In this document: positions 1 to 8,319 of the stretch, piece by piece
Numbering within the stretch: the first letter of the stretch is position 1
Layout: the number at the start of each line of letters is the position of its first letter
Source: Nitrosomonas sp. Nm132
GTDB lineage: Bacteria > Pseudomonadota > Gammaproteobacteria > Burkholderiales > Nitrosomonadaceae
Assembly (NCBI RefSeq): GCF_900100485.1
Contig: NZ_FNDH01000028.1
Span: forward strand, 1 to 34,533
Reading direction: 5' to 3'
Length of the DNA stretch: 34,533 nucleotides
Notes under the pieces: generated by a model
Told to the model about the DNA's origin: nothing
Databases searched by the model: none
What the model saw: the letters and a program-made list of their open reading frames with translations, nothing else
Made by a program: the position numbers and the translations under genes

Positions 1-135
1 TTCCTCATCATTTATATCCGTTTTGTATGACATCTCTTAGCTTACTATCAAAAAATCCTTGATTCTAATGGAAATCGTTTTGCCAGACAGCTTCTCAAGG
101 CCTTCCGCCCTCTGCGGCCCGATGAGTTCACCCGC

Positions 136-405
136 ATGGGGGATGTGCAGGCCTTGCGCAAGGCTTTGTCGGCCGGCATCGATCAGCGGCACCACTACTT
201 AGCAGTGCAATTGGATTACGAGACTTCTGAGCACGCTGGCGCGGGCGGGATGTTTCAGGTGATTTCGCTTGAAGATGAGGACGGCAAGGATTTCACCCAC
301 CTTGTCGATCAAGGCCAGCATTACGCTTCTCTCGACGAGCTCAAAGACGACATAGCCAGTGCGCTCAAGGTAGAGGCGGGGCAAGTTGAGCTGGAGGTTG
401 TGTAA
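136..405 (+). CDS. Small uncharacterised protein, first gene of the ATPase-HNH cassette
   Basis: An 89-residue acidic protein that I do not recognise by family. It ends in an Asp/Glu-rich stretch (DELKDDIASALKVEAGQVEL). Its stop codon overlaps the ATG of the following ATPase gene (TAATG), so the two are almost certainly translated together and it may be an accessory subunit of that system. The reading frame stays open upstream to a stop at 28-30 and the added residues look coding, so the true start may lie further left or the gene may be the 3' part of a longer, broken one. Base composition changes from AT-rich to GC-rich near position 70, which suggests an insertion or deletion junction there. 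Confidence 0.6.
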   Translation: MGDVQALRKALSAGIDQRHHYLAVQLDYETSEHAGAGGMFQVISLEDEDGKDFTHLVDQGQHYASLDELKDDIASALKVEAGQVELEVV

Positions 406-2213
406 TGCGCCTGCGCTATTTACACCTACAGAACTACCCGCCGATTTCGGATATCAAGGTGTGCTTCGCCAGTGGCTCGCCGCTGGCACGCGAATGCGCC
501 ATCCGTTTTGTGGTGGGTGTGAACGGCAGCGGCAAATCCAACCTGCTGCGCGCGGTCGCCGAGGTGTTTCTGGCGCTGGCCGATCTGCGCGTGCCGGCGT
601 TTCCGGTCAGCCTGGTGTACGAGCTGGGCGTGCGCGGCTCACCCAATCACCGCACGCTGCTGCTGCATTGCCCGGGCAGCCGCCAGCGAGCTAGTTTGTG
701 GCTACACGAGCGCTTTGCCTTTGATGGCCAGAACGGCCAGGAGGTGTTTGACGCCTGCATCGAGCACCTGAATCTCAAGGGTATTCCGACGGTGCCGGGC
801 TTCTCGGCACTCATCGCCCCCGGCAGCTGGCCGCTGCGCGACAGCACGCCGCCGCAGATCGCGCTGCCCTCGGCAGTGTTGGCCTACACCACGGGCGACC
901 TGCGCCCTTGGCGCTCAGTATGGAGCCGCAATCAGCACGCGGATGGCTTGCTGGAAACCAGCGACGATGCCCAAGGCGACGAACGCCCGGCGGGTTGGAC
1001 AGCGGCACAGGAAAACGCGCTGCAAGCGGCCCGGCAAGCAGGCATTGAGACATCCCGGCCAATCATGAATGGCACCAGTACTGAAGGCGACCGCTTTCGT
1101 CGCCCTGTGCTGCTGGACGCCACACTACTCAAGTGTGCGCTGTTGGCCGTAGCCCTGCCGCAAGCTTTTGTCGAAGCAGCCGAAGATCCCGGTTGCGCCG
1201 GAGTTGACACCGCGAAGACGAATTTGTTCCGCAGCGACAACAACAACAACAAGCACGCGCTGCAAGAACTGCTTGAACGTGGAGGCTGGCACCACCTGGT
1301 GGCGGTGGCCTTCCATTCGCGCTTTCAAACCGCTCAGTGGGACCAAAAGCTCTGCGAAACCGCGCACGACTGGTGGTTCTGCGCGAGTGAAGTGATTGCT
1401 GAGCCGCACCCAACAGAACAGCGCCGCACTCTGTTATTTGACTTCAAAGGGGCCTTTGACGCGCAAAGCCCATCTTTTGCGTCGGCCGCCCGTGATGAAC
1501 TGCAAACCTGCAGCAGCCAGGGCGAAGCCTTGTGGGCCTTGTTGGGTGGCGTGAAGGGCGCCAGCGCCTTTGATCTCTTCACCCGTTTGCTGGAACTGAA
1601 TCAGGCGGGCCTGTTCGACGATGTGCTGCTGCGTCTGCGCCGCGCGCCCGTGTCAGCCAATGGCGGCGAGCCCGGCGCAGACGACATCGGCGTGCTGCGC
1701 TACGAAGAGCTTTCAGACGGCGAGCAAATGGTGCTGGGCCGCATGGCGTTGTTTCACTTGTTGCAAGGGCAGCAGGACGCCTTGCTGCTGCTCGATGAGC
1801 CGGAGACCCATTTCAACGACAAGTGGAAACGCGAGATCGTCGATATCATCGACGATGCCATTCGCCATACGGCCAACGACGTGCTGATTTCCACACACTC
1901 TGCCATCGTGCTCTCGGATGTCTTCAACAACGAGATCGTGATGGTGCAGAAAACGCAGGATGGCTCGACCGTGCGTAGCGTGGACGAACCCACCTTTGCC
2001 ACCGACCCCAGTGCACTGATGATGACGGTGTTCGGCGCCGAGGACAGCATTGGCAAACGTGCCCAGGAGTTCATTGAGGACAAGCTTCGGCAAGCCACCG
2101 GCACACCAGCCGAAATCGCCGATCTGGAGCGCCTGATCGCCCGGATGGGATCGGGCTTCTATCGCAGCGAGCTGCGCACATTGCTCAATACTTGGCGGGG
2201 TGGCAATGCTTAA
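405..2213 (+). CDS. AAA/ABC-type ATPase of a restriction- or Septu-like defence system
   Basis: A 602-residue ATPase of the RecF/SMC/OLD-like class. The N-terminus has a Walker A motif (GVNGSGKS, about residues 39-46). The C-terminal third has an ABC-type signature (LSDGEQ), a Walker B (LLLLDEPETHF) and an H-loop (ISTHS). The middle is poorly conserved and carries a run of four Asn encoded by AAC repeats near 1237. ATPases of this form occur next to type I restriction loci and, paired with an HNH protein, as PtuA of Septu defence. Here the next gene is an HNH protein overlapping by 8 bases, so an ATPase-controlled nuclease is the best inference. There is no TOPRIM domain, which argues against a true OLD nuclease. 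GC content is clearly higher than in the core genes to the right. Confidence 0.85.
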   Translation: MRLRYLHLQNYPPISDIKVCFASGSPLARECAIRFVVGVNGSGKSNLLRAVAEVFLALADLRVPAFPVSLVYELGVRGSPNHRTLLLHCPGSRQRASLWLHERFAFDGQNGQEVFDACIEHLNLKGIPTVPGFSALIAPGSWPLRDSTPPQIALPSAVLAYTTGDLRPWRSVWSRNQHADGLLETSDDAQGDERPAGWTAAQENALQAARQAGIETSRPIMNGTSTEGDRFRRPVLLDATLLKCALLAVALPQAFVEAAEDPGCAGVDTAKTNLFRSDNNNNKHALQELLERGGWHHLVAVAFHSRFQTAQWDQKLCETAHDWWFCASEVIAEPHPTEQRRTLLFDFKGAFDAQSPSFASAARDELQTCSSQGEALWALLGGVKGASAFDLFTRLLELNQAGLFDDVLLRLRRAPVSANGGEPGADDIGVLRYEELSDGEQMVLGRMALFHLLQGQQDALLLLDEPETHFNDKWKREIVDIIDDAIRHTANDVLISTHSAIVLSDVFNNEIVMVQKTQDGSTVRSVDEPTFATDPSALMMTVFGAEDSIGKRAQEFIEDKLRQATGTPAEIADLERLIARMGSGFYRSELRTLLNTWRGGNA

Positions 2214-3309
2214 ACCCATCCATCGCGTTGCTTGTTCTCCGGCGTTGGCCGCCTGCCAGCGGTTGATGCAGCGTTTTGCGCTGTGGTTGTGTGATCCTAC
2301 CACCGCAGATGCCCACCTCAATCAGCAAGGCTTGCAGCCGCCAGTTTTAGCGAGTGGGATCGAAGCGGATTGGTTGTGGGAATTTCTTCAGCGCGTTGAT
2401 GCCGGGCAATCGTTGTTGAGTCGAGCACAAGCACTGGCGGCCATGCCTGCTGCGCAGAAGGCTGCGTTGGCCGCCTGGGTGCAGACAGTCTCGGCGCTAC
2501 CGATGCAGTTTCAGCCCGCGCCTGCCCAGTGGCCGGTCAACAGACCCGTTGCGAGCGAGTCGGACTGGAAGGCGTTCAAGGTGCTGATGGAGGCGTTTTA
2601 CGAAAAGGGATTTCGCGGCGGCTTGCCCTACCTGCCCAATGGCACACCCACGGCTGCAGGTGGCGTCAACTACGCCGACTACGTGAGCGCTTTCCGCAAT
2701 GCGCACCGCCTGAACCCCGCCCCCCATGCCCGCGAGGTTTGCGTACTGTGCGGCGGCCCGCTCGGCGACACGCCGCACGTTGACCACTGGATCATCAAGA
2801 GCGCCTTTCCGCTACTCAGCGTGTGCACGGACAACCTGCAATTGATCTGCAGCACCTGCAACGAGGCGCCGAACAAGGGCGACAAGCCGGTGCATAGCGC
2901 TGGCGACTTCGCGGATTGGTTTCACCCCTATCTGCGCCCAGGCAACGGTGCCTTGCAGCTGGACTATGTGCTGCCGGAGCTTGCAGTGCGATGCTCGGTC
3001 GCCACCCCAGCAGATCAAGCCAAAGCGGCCAACCTCGACACTTTGCTCAATCTGTCCAACCGGTGGACACGCGAATTCAAGGCGGAATACGCCAAGCATC
3101 AAGATGTATTGATCCGTCGGGAGCAACGTCGAATCCAGAACGCACAAGCACGGCATACCCAGGCCGAGATTCAGTCTTACGTCCAGCAATGGCAGGCAGA
3201 CCTAGCGCTCAGCGAACCTCACTACGAAATACACCAGACATTGGCGGTTGCCTTGCAGGAGCCATCGCGGCTCGCGGCCTGGCATAGCGAGTTGGGCCTG
3301 GCGTCATGA
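2206..3309 (+). CDS. HNH endonuclease, partner of the preceding ATPase
   Basis: The 367-residue product carries a complete HNH/zinc-finger nuclease core: CVLC at residues 179-182, HVDH at 191-194, then N-L-x-L-I-C-x2-CN with cysteines at 215 and 218, followed by KGD. The first two-thirds is a non-catalytic region of unknown role and the C-terminus is helical and Arg/Gln-rich. The ATG at 2206 is preferred over the in-frame GTG at 2200 because a G-rich ribosome site (GGCGGGG) lies just upstream. The start overlaps the ATPase stop as ATGCTTAA, which implies coupled translation. In Septu-type systems an HNH protein (PtuB) acts with the ATPase (PtuA). This protein is longer than the usual PtuB, so it may belong to a related but distinct system. 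Confidence 0.85.
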   Translation: MLKPIHRVACSPALAACQRLMQRFALWLCDPTTADAHLNQQGLQPPVLASGIEADWLWEFLQRVDAGQSLLSRAQALAAMPAAQKAALAAWVQTVSALPMQFQPAPAQWPVNRPVASESDWKAFKVLMEAFYEKGFRGGLPYLPNGTPTAAGGVNYADYVSAFRNAHRLNPAPHAREVCVLCGGPLGDTPHVDHWIIKSAFPLLSVCTDNLQLICSTCNEAPNKGDKPVHSAGDFADWFHPYLRPGNGALQLDYVLPELAVRCSVATPADQAKAANLDTLLNLSNRWTREFKAEYAKHQDVLIRREQRRIQNAQARHTQAEIQSYVQQWQADLALSEPHYEIHQTLAVALQEPSRLAAWHSELGLAS

Positions 3310-3340
3310 ACGTACGGAAATTTTTAGAGGTGAACAAACA

Positions 3341-3706
3341 GTGATCAAAAAAGATAAGCCCGTCGAGAAGCAAGCCATCACGGTCAGTGCAGGGGCTGAG
3401 TCGCCATTTCTTCTCTATACCGGTGATGACGAGAAGGTGCATGTCCGCGTCCTCATCCACGCTGAGACACTGTGGCTACCGCAACGCCAGATGGCCGAGC
3501 TGTTTCAGACCATCCCGGACAACATCGGCTTGCACCTCAAGAACATCTTTGTCGAGGGCGAACTGGTGGAATCGGCAACTGCCGAGGATTTCTCGGTAGT
3601 TCAAAACGAAGGGGAGCGAGCCGTTCGGCGCACGCTCAAGCACTACAGCCTGGACGCCATCATGGCCGTTGAGGTGTGTTGTCAAATATGGGGCCCATAT
3701 GATTAA
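3341..3706 (+). pseudogene. rhuM: rhuM-family gene, 3' end lost to an IS3-family insertion
   Basis: The N-terminal part of a RhuM (virulence/DNA-binding-like) protein. It contains the family hallmarks QMAELFQ, a run ending in NIFVEGEL, and HYSLDAIMAV. RhuM homologues are commonly embedded in type I restriction loci, which fits the ATPase-HNH neighbours. The natural start is the GTG at 3341, with AGAGG about 10 bases upstream and 31 bases after the HNH gene. Homology stops after AIMAV near 3671; the remaining residues come from the end of the IS and run into a stop at 3704-3706. At least half of the usual protein is missing, so a functional product is unlikely. Confidence 0.8.
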
Positions 3707-4215
3707 GCAGCGAGTAGATTGGCATAGTATCGCTGTGTAAATTCTGCTGGCGATAGGTAGCCTAATTTTTCCTGTTTGCGCTGCCGGTTATAAAAGATCT
3801 CTATATATTGGGTAATTTCCTGTTTTGCTTGCAGTCGTGTTTTGAATTTTTGATGATGTACTATACTCAGCGCGGTCACAATTGCGGATTTTAAAGGTGC
3901 TGAAAGCCTTAAATTATAAGGATTTTTTTGCGTTTCTATTTTCCGTATCTGTGACCGCGCGGAGTATAATTCGTTTTTAAGAGTCCCCTAAAAGCTTTCC
4001 ATAGGAGCGTTATCCCAGCAATCGCCTTTGCCGCTCATGGAAGCGATTATGCCGAATTGCTTCCATATTTCCTGGTAATCATATGCACAATATTGGCTGC
4101 CACGATCCGAGTGAAGAACTAATCCCTTTTCCGGCAGTTTTCTATCAGTTGCGCGAAACAAAGCCTGTATAACCAGAACCGTTGTCATCCTTTCATTCAT
4201 CGCATAACCCACCAA
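3703..4215 (-). pseudogene. IS3-family transposase OrfB, C-terminal half, inactivated
   Basis: The DDE integrase core is visible in HSDRGSQY (second Asp) and NAPMESF (catalytic Glu), followed by GTLKNEL and, near the end, EIFYNRQRKQEKLGYLSP, all typical of IS3-family OrfB. Three defects are seen. The N-terminal half with the first catalytic Asp is absent. An amber TAG at 3988-3990 replaces the Trp expected in ESFWGTLKNEL. A 105-base insertion (the miniature element at 3862-3968) interrupts NEL/VHH. The insertion is a multiple of three and contains no stop, so apart from the amber codon the frame is open to the stop at 3703-3705. Confidence 0.85.
3862..3968. mobile_element. 103-bp miniature inverted-repeat element flanked by TA
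   Basis: The element (3864-3966) has inverted ends of about 25 bases with 21 matches. The left end starts TACTCAGCGCGGTCACA; the right end, read inward, starts TACTCCGCGCGGTCACA. TA dinucleotides at 3862-3863 and 3967-3968 act as the target duplication. Deleting the element plus one TA rejoins the transposase codons as NELVHHQKFKTR, the sequence expected for an intact IS3-family OrfB, so the borders are well supported. A TA duplication with such ends fits IS630/Tc1-mariner-type mobilisation (inference). It encodes no transposase and so would need one in trans. Confidence 0.85.
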
Positions 4216-4322
4216 TTCCCCGTTAATTTGTAATTGTTTTAACGGAGCGGTCTACTAGACGTTGGTAGAGTATATTGCTCTCATAGCATTTGTCAGCTTC
4301 CAGAGTGCAGATTTCTAAGCAT

Positions 4323-4889
4323 TTATATCTTGGGCAGCGTCACACCTTGTTGGAACTGGTATTTGCCGTTCCTATCCTTGTATGAAGTCTCGCAGACTTC
4401 GTCCGATTCAAAGAAGATGACTTGAGCAACGCCTTCGTTGGCGTAAATCTTGGCAGGGAGGGGAGTGGTATTGGAGAACTCGAGCGTGACGAAGCCTTCC
4501 CATTCCGGTTCAAATGGGGTGACGTTGACGATGATACCACAGCGTGCATAGGTAGATTTTCCCAGGCAAATCGTCAGAATGTTACGCGGAATGCGGAAGT
4601 ACTCAACAGTCCGCGCAAGTGCGAAGGAGTTAGGGGGGATGATGCAAATATCACTTTTGACATCGACGAATGAATTTGAGTCAAACTGTTTGGGGTCGAC
4701 AATCGTTGAATTCAGGTTAGTAAACAGCTTGAATTCGTCCGAGCAGCGAATATCATAACCGTAACTGGAAGTACCGTAAGAAACGATACTGTGGCCATTC
4801 CTCTGCTTGATCTGACCAGGCTCGAAGGGCTCGATCATGCCATGCTCGATGGCCATTTTGCGGATCCATTTGTCTGATTTGATCGTCAT
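4323..4889 (-). CDS. dcd: dCTP deaminase
   Basis: Converts dCTP to dUTP, feeding dUMP and thymidylate synthesis in the cytosol as a homotrimer. The 188-residue length is normal for proteobacterial Dcd. Family motifs are present: SSYGYDIRC near the N-terminus, and in the C-terminal half [17 protein letters not shown], which holds the catalytic Glu region, and GVAQVIFF. The ATG lies 9 bases after the mrp stop with only a weak ribosome site, so it is probably co-transcribed and translationally coupled to mrp. Its 3' end faces the IS remnant, and no clear terminator is seen in the roughly 80 bases between them. Confidence 0.97.
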   Translation of the reverse strand: MTIKSDKWIRKMAIEHGMIEPFEPGQIKQRNGHSIVSYGTSSYGYDIRCSDEFKLFTNLNSTIVDPKQFDSNSFVDVKSDICIIPPNSFALARTVEYFRIPRNILTICLGKSTYARCGIIVNVTPFEPEWEGFVTLEFSNTTPLPAKIYANEGVAQVIFFESDEVCETSYKDRNGKYQFQQGVTLPKI

Positions 4890-4898
4890 GTCAGATTA

Positions 4899-5987
4899 TC
4901 AATCATTCTCCATGATAATTTTAGTAAATACCTCGGAATAATCCTTTGCCAGATTGGCAATTTTGACCGCGACACGGCGCGCAATGGCGCGATAGATCTC
5001 CGCAATCTGCCCATCTGGTTCAGCGACCACGCTGGGTTTGCCTGAATCCGTGTGTTCGCGGATCTTGATATCCAGTGGCAGCGCGCCTAGCAGTTCCACC
5101 TCGTAGTCCTTGCTCATTTTTTCACCGCCCCCTGTTCCAAAGATGGGTTCGGTATGACCACATTTTGAGCAGGTGTGTAGGCTCATATTTTCCACGATAC
5201 CCAGAATCGGAATACCGACCTTCTCGAACATCTTGAGCCCCTTGCGCGCATCGAGCAGCGCAATGTCTTGCGGGGTCGTTACGATAACCGCACCGGTCAC
5301 CGGAACTTTCTGCGCGAGGGTTAACTGAATATCCCCAGTTCCCGGCGGCAGATCGATAACGAGATAATCCAGATCATGCCAGCGGGTATCGTTCAGTAAT
5401 TGCTGCAAGGCTTGCGTGACCATCGGACCGCGCCACACCATTGGCGTTTCCACATCGATCAGTAAGCCGATCGACATCGCCTGGATGCCGTGCGCGCGCA
5501 TCGGTTCGATGGTTTTGCCATCCGGTGATTCGGGCTGACCGCTGATACCGAGCATTTGCGGTTGAGATGGGCCGTAGATATCCGCATCCAGAATGCCGAC
5601 GTTGGCACCCTCAGCAGCGAGTGCCAGGGCGAGATTGACTGCCGTGGCGGATTTGCCGACCCCCCCCTTGCCTGAGGCTACTGCGATTACATTCTTTACA
5701 CCGGGAATCAGTTTGACGCCACGCTGGACGCTGTGTGGAATAATCTTGCTGGTGACATTAACGGAGACGTTGCCGATGCCTGGAATGGTCTTCAGCGTAT
5801 CGCCGACCTGCTGGCGGATCGATTCGATCACGCTTTTTGCAGGATAACCCAATTCGATCTCAAGCGAGACATGGCTGCCATCGATTTTAAGGTTGTGTAC
5901 TTCCTTGCTGGTGACGTAGTCTTTGCCCGTGGTCGGGTCGATAAATTGCTTGAGGGCGGTTTCTATTTGTTGTTCTGTGATCGCCAC
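4899..5987 (-). CDS. mrp: Mrp/ApbC iron-sulfur cluster carrier ATPase
   Basis: A P-loop ATPase that carries and transfers Fe-S clusters to apo-proteins in the cytosol. At 362 residues it shows an N-terminal MIP18/DUF59 domain (about 1-85), a deviant Walker A GKGGVGKS at 106-113, DADIYGPSQP, DLPPGTGD and the cluster-binding C-x2-C at Cys273/Cys276. The start is a GTG with an AAGGAG ribosome site 7 bases upstream; no ATG lies near. The Walker A coding segment contains a run of eight G on the coding strand (C at 5660-5667 on plus). It is first in an mrp-dcd operon and divergent from metG. The mrp-metG neighbourhood is common in proteobacteria. Confidence 0.96.
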   Translation of the reverse strand: MAITEQQIETALKQFIDPTTGKDYVTSKEVHNLKIDGSHVSLEIELGYPAKSVIESIRQQVGDTLKTIPGIGNVSVNVTSKIIPHSVQRGVKLIPGVKNVIAVASGKGGVGKSATAVNLALALAAEGANVGILDADIYGPSQPQMLGISGQPESPDGKTIEPMRAHGIQAMSIGLLIDVETPMVWRGPMVTQALQQLLNDTRWHDLDYLVIDLPPGTGDIQLTLAQKVPVTGAVIVTTPQDIALLDARKGLKMFEKVGIPILGIVENMSLHTCSKCGHTEPIFGTGGGEKMSKDYEVELLGALPLDIKIREHTDSGKPSVVAEPDGQIAEIYRAIARRVAVKIANLAKDYSEVFTKIIMEND

Positions 5988-6105
5988 GATATCACTCCTT
6001 TATGCAGAGCATCATTTGCTAAAACCATTGATGTTAACAAATATCGGGGGAAAGTATCCAGTTTGTTACAATTTACCTTTCCGAACATTCAAATACTGAC
6101 GATCG
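5988..6105. promoter_or_regulatory. Divergent intergenic region between mrp and metG
   Basis: These 118 bases must hold the promoters for both divergent transcripts. The mrp side has the AAGGAG ribosome site. On the metG side a TACAAT hexamer at 6067-6072 could be a -10 box, but I see no convincing -35 at the right distance, so no exact promoter is called. Confidence 0.4.
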
Positions 6106-8229
6106 ATGAACACACGCAAGATTCTGGTTACTTCCGCGCTGCCTTATGCCAATGGCAGCATTCACCTTGGGCATCTGGTGGAATATATTCAAACTGATAT
6201 CTGGGTCCGTTTCCAGAAAATGCAGGGACATACCGTTTATTACGTGTGTGCGGATGATACGCATGGCACGCCCATCATGCTGCGTGCGGAGAAAGAAGGT
6301 ATGACGCCGGAAGCGCTGATTGCGCGCGTGCATGGTGAACATCTGCGGGATTTCACGGGTTTTCATGTCAATTTCGATAATTACTACAGCACGCATTCGC
6401 AAGAAACCCGTCAGTATTCAGAAGAAATCTATCATAAGTTGAAAGCAGCAGGGCTCATTAAAGTACGCGCCATCGAGCAACTATATGATCCAGTCAAAAA
6501 CATGTTTCTGCCGGATCGCTTCGTCAAGGGGGAATGCCCCAAATGCGGCGCGAAAGACCAGTATGGAGATTCTTGTGAAGCCTGTGGCGCGGCCTATGCA
6601 CCCACGGAATTAAAAAATCCTTACTCCGCTGTATCAGGCGCTACCCCGGTGAAAAAAGCCTCCGAGCATTTTTTCTTCAGTCTCTCGGATAGTCGCTGTG
6701 CAGATTTCCTGCGCCGTTGGACGCGTGAGGCCAATCACTTGCAAGCAGAAGCCGCCAACAAAATGCACGAGTGGCTGGGGGAGGCAGGAGAGAACAAACT
6801 GTCCGATTGGGATATCTCGCGTGACGCACCGTATTTTGGTTTTGAAATACCGGGAGAAACAGGTAAGTTTTTTTATGTCTGGCTTGATGCGCCGATTGGC
6901 TACATGGGCAGTTTCAAAAACTTGTGCACACAGCGCGGCATCGATTTCGATGAGTTCTGGCAGAAAGACACAGACACAGAGCTGTATCATTTCATCGGCA
7001 AGGATATCCTGTATTTTCATGCACTATTCTGGCCGGCCATGCTGGAGAATTCAGGATATCGCACCCCCACGCAGATTTTTGCGCATGGCTTCCTCACCGT
7101 GAACGGCGAGAAAATGAGTAAATCACGCGGCACCTTTATTACTGCAGAAAGCTATTTGCAGCAGCAACTCAATCCGGAATGGCTGCGCTACTACTATGCT
7201 GCGAAACTCAACGGCACCCTGGAAGATATCGATCTCAACCTGGAAGATTTCACGGTGCGCGTGAATTCGGATTTGGTCGGCAAATACATCAATATCGCGA
7301 GCCGCTGTGCGGGCTTCATCACCAAACGCTTCAGCGGCAAGTTGGTGGCCGGTGATGATTATCGTTTGCTGCAACAAATGATTGATGAACGTTTTGCCAC
7401 CTGGCAGCCGGGTGTCATCGAAAAAGCGTATGAAGAGCGGGATTTTTCCGCTGCAGTGCGACAGATCATGAAGCGCGCTGATGAAGTGAATGAACTGATT
7501 CATGAGCTGGCGCCATGGGATATCGCCAAAGATACGGCGTGCGATCAGGAGCTGCACCGCGTCTGTAGTTTAGGAATACAGCTGTTCTATTTGCTTTCGT
7601 GCTATCTGAAACCGATTCTGCCTGCCACAGCCAAACAAATCGAACATTTCCTCAATTGTGAATCACTTAACTGGCCCAAGCAAAAAGCCGGACAAGCCTT
7701 ATCCAGCGTCCTGCTGCCTGCCGGCCATACGATCAACGCCTACCAGCACCTCATGACGCGTATTGATTCCAAGCAAATTGAAGCCCTGATCGAGGCCAAT
7801 AAACAGACCATCGCCCCAAGCGCGGATTCCCATTCGCCTGTAAGACATTCACAAGCGCAACAGCATATACAGCAGCGTGCGATTGCACCCATCGCGGAAA
7901 CCATCTCGATCGACGATTTCGGCAAAATCGATTTACGTATCGCGCGTATAGTCGATGCCGAACATGTCGCAGGAGCGGAGAAACTGCTGAAACTCACCCT
8001 GGATATTGGCACGGAGCAACGCACGGTATTTGCCGGCATTAAATCCGCTTACGATCCAGAGCAGCTCAAAGGGCGCCTCACTGTGATGGTCGCCAACCTG
8101 GCCCCCCGCAAAATGAAATTTGGCCTGTCGGAAGGCATGGTGCTCGCAGCAAGCGATGGAAGTGGCGGGGGAGGGTTGTATATCCTTTCTCCCGATGACG
8201 GTGCGCAGCCCGGCATGCGAGTGAAGTAA
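6106..8229 (+). CDS. metG: Methionyl-tRNA synthetase
   Basis: Charges tRNA-Met with methionine for initiation and elongation. The 707-residue protein is the long MetG1 form. It has the class I HIGH-type signature HLGH at 20-23, a zinc knuckle CPKC (144-147) with CEAC (157-160), the KMSKS loop at 336-340, an anticodon-binding helical domain, and a C-terminal tRNA-binding OB-fold (from about residue 604: [30 protein letters not shown]) that also dimerises. A linker with low conservation joins the catalytic core to the OB-fold. Start and length match the family. It is transcribed alone, away from mrp. Confidence 0.98.
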   Translation: MNTRKILVTSALPYANGSIHLGHLVEYIQTDIWVRFQKMQGHTVYYVCADDTHGTPIMLRAEKEGMTPEALIARVHGEHLRDFTGFHVNFDNYYSTHSQETRQYSEEIYHKLKAAGLIKVRAIEQLYDPVKNMFLPDRFVKGECPKCGAKDQYGDSCEACGAAYAPTELKNPYSAVSGATPVKKASEHFFFSLSDSRCADFLRRWTREANHLQAEAANKMHEWLGEAGENKLSDWDISRDAPYFGFEIPGETGKFFYVWLDAPIGYMGSFKNLCTQRGIDFDEFWQKDTDTELYHFIGKDILYFHALFWPAMLENSGYRTPTQIFAHGFLTVNGEKMSKSRGTFITAESYLQQQLNPEWLRYYYAAKLNGTLEDIDLNLEDFTVRVNSDLVGKYINIASRCAGFITKRFSGKLVAGDDYRLLQQMIDERFATWQPGVIEKAYEERDFSAAVRQIMKRADEVNELIHELAPWDIAKDTACDQELHRVCSLGIQLFYLLSCYLKPILPATAKQIEHFLNCESLNWPKQKAGQALSSVLLPAGHTINAYQHLMTRIDSKQIEALIEANKQTIAPSADSHSPVRHSQAQQHIQQRAIAPIAETISIDDFGKIDLRIARIVDAEHVAGAEKLLKLTLDIGTEQRTVFAGIKSAYDPEQLKGRLTVMVANLAPRKMKFGLSEGMVLAASDGSGGGGLYILSPDDGAQPGMRVK

Positions 8230-8319
8230 ATTGACACAATGGGTAATATAAAATCATTCAACTCGATAGTTATAAGTGAGTTGTCTTCAGAAAAAAGAAA
8301 AAATATAAGGTGAGATGAA

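Larger units (their letters stand above)
3672..4240 (-). mobile_element. Remnant of an IS3-family insertion sequence
   Basis: This is the 3' part of an IS3-family element lying in minus orientation. The end inside rhuM begins near 3672 (TGTGTTGTCAAATATGGGG), starting with TG as IS3 ends usually do. No matching inverted end is found on the other side. Transposase similarity fades near 4215, and a short CCGTTAA/TTAACGG hairpin (4220-4245) sits at this broken end. The 5' half, with OrfA and the N-terminal half of OrfB, is missing. The outer boundary at about 4240 is approximate. Confidence 0.7.

Noticed and set aside
1713..2321. Long minus-strand open frame (202 codons) opposite the ATPase gene
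   Set aside because: It is a high-GC shadow frame over the Walker B region of a well-supported gene and has no recognisable domain.
4220..4245. CCGTTAA/TTAACGG hairpin as a terminator
   Set aside because: It lies at the broken end of the IS with no T-tract and no gene ending nearby in a fitting orientation.
8259..8283. CAACTC/GAGTTG hairpin after metG
   Set aside because: The stem is only six base pairs with a 13-base loop and no T-tract, so a terminator call is not justified.
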